A stretch of DNA of 6,953 bases. Source: an uncultured Prevotella sp. (lineage in GTDB: Bacteria > Bacteroidota > Bacteroidia > Bacteroidales > Bacteroidaceae). The DNA lies in contig CALGHW010000128.1 in NCBI GenBank assembly GCA_937916075.1, positions 1 through 6,953 of the forward strand, in the 5' to 3' direction. The notes under the pieces are model-generated. The model did not search any database. It had not been told where the DNA came from and saw only the letters and a program-made list of their open reading frames with translations. This document shows positions 6,814 to 6,953 of this stretch, piece after piece. The position numbers and the translations under genes are program-made. Each line of letters opens with the position of its first letter. The stretch's first letter is position 1.

Positions 6814-6953
6814 ATGAAAAAGAAATGTTTGTTGTGGGGCGCAGTCTTCTTGACAGGGCTGACAGCCCATGCCACCGACTATGGCTATCTTACCTTCCAG
6901 CAGAGCGACGGCACCTTGACGTCCTTTGTGGCCAAGGGGCTGAAGATGACCTT
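6814..6953 (+). CDS. N-terminus of a secreted protein of unknown function (3' truncated by window)
   Basis: The visible 46 codons begin MKKKCLLWGAVFLTGLTAHA, a classical signal peptide with a basic start, a hydrophobic core and an AHA cleavage site near residue 20. The mature part starts TDYGYLTFQQSDGTLTSFV and continues AKGLKMTF. Short secreted proteins of Prevotella and relatives often begin their mature part with a similar Y-x-YL-F-x-x-SDG-T pattern; I recall this as a common motif of uncharacterised proteins but cannot verify it here. The gene runs off the window, so length, domains and export route are unknown. The ATG follows AGAGAAG, a weak purine-rich ribosome binding stretch, and the promoter at 6717-6748 is well placed. 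No function is assigned. Confidence 0.75.
   Translation, partial: MKKKCLLWGAVFLTGLTAHATDYGYLTFQQSDGTLTSFVAKGLKMT

Noticed and set aside
6605..6817. Plus-strand frame of 70 codons across the end of cls and the promoter region
   Set aside because: It overlaps the cls 3' end in another frame, runs through the promoter at 6717-6748 and has no domain.

Overview
The window looks like a chromosomal segment of a Bacteroidota bacterium, most likely in or near Prevotella (Prevotellaceae). The genus is an inference. The supporting signs are two promoters close to the Bacteroidota consensus (-7 box TAnnTTTG), A-rich leaders instead of Shine-Dalgarno sequences, a DnaG primase and queuosine enzymes that read like Bacteroidales homologues, and a secreted esterase pair of the kind used on pectin. 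Genes are fairly GC-rich; the spacers at 92-516 and 6645-6813 are clearly AT-richer. Every gene lies on the plus strand.

Layout. Bases 2-91 are the last 29 codons of a gene whose product ends like an EamA/DMT-type membrane transporter. Bases 92-516 hold no convincing gene. They contain a striking repeat at 226-308 that can form two mutually exclusive hairpins, flanked by a 12-base direct repeat at 99-110 and 379-390. A promoter box at 517-524 begins a run of five closely spaced genes: a secreted protein with two SGNH/GDSL esterase domains (567-2186), DnaG primase (2193-4184), QueD (4233-4565), QueE (4607-5185) and a cardiolipin synthase (5220-6644). The gaps are 6, 48, 41 and 34 bases, so one transcript is plausible though not proven. 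A second, better-matched promoter (6717-6748) precedes a secreted protein that starts at 6814 and runs off the end.

How the genes relate. QueD and QueE catalyse consecutive steps of 7-deazaguanine (preQ0/queuosine) synthesis. DnaG makes replication primers and cardiolipin synthase makes membrane lipid. The esterase probably removes acetyl groups from plant cell-wall polysaccharide. The cluster therefore joins housekeeping genes to one polysaccharide-degradation gene rather than forming a single pathway.

I see no CRISPR array, transposase, integrase, tRNA, rRNA or defence system. Most of the window is ordinary core genome. The least explained items are the repeat at 226-308 and the fusion of two esterase domains directly ahead of dnaG.
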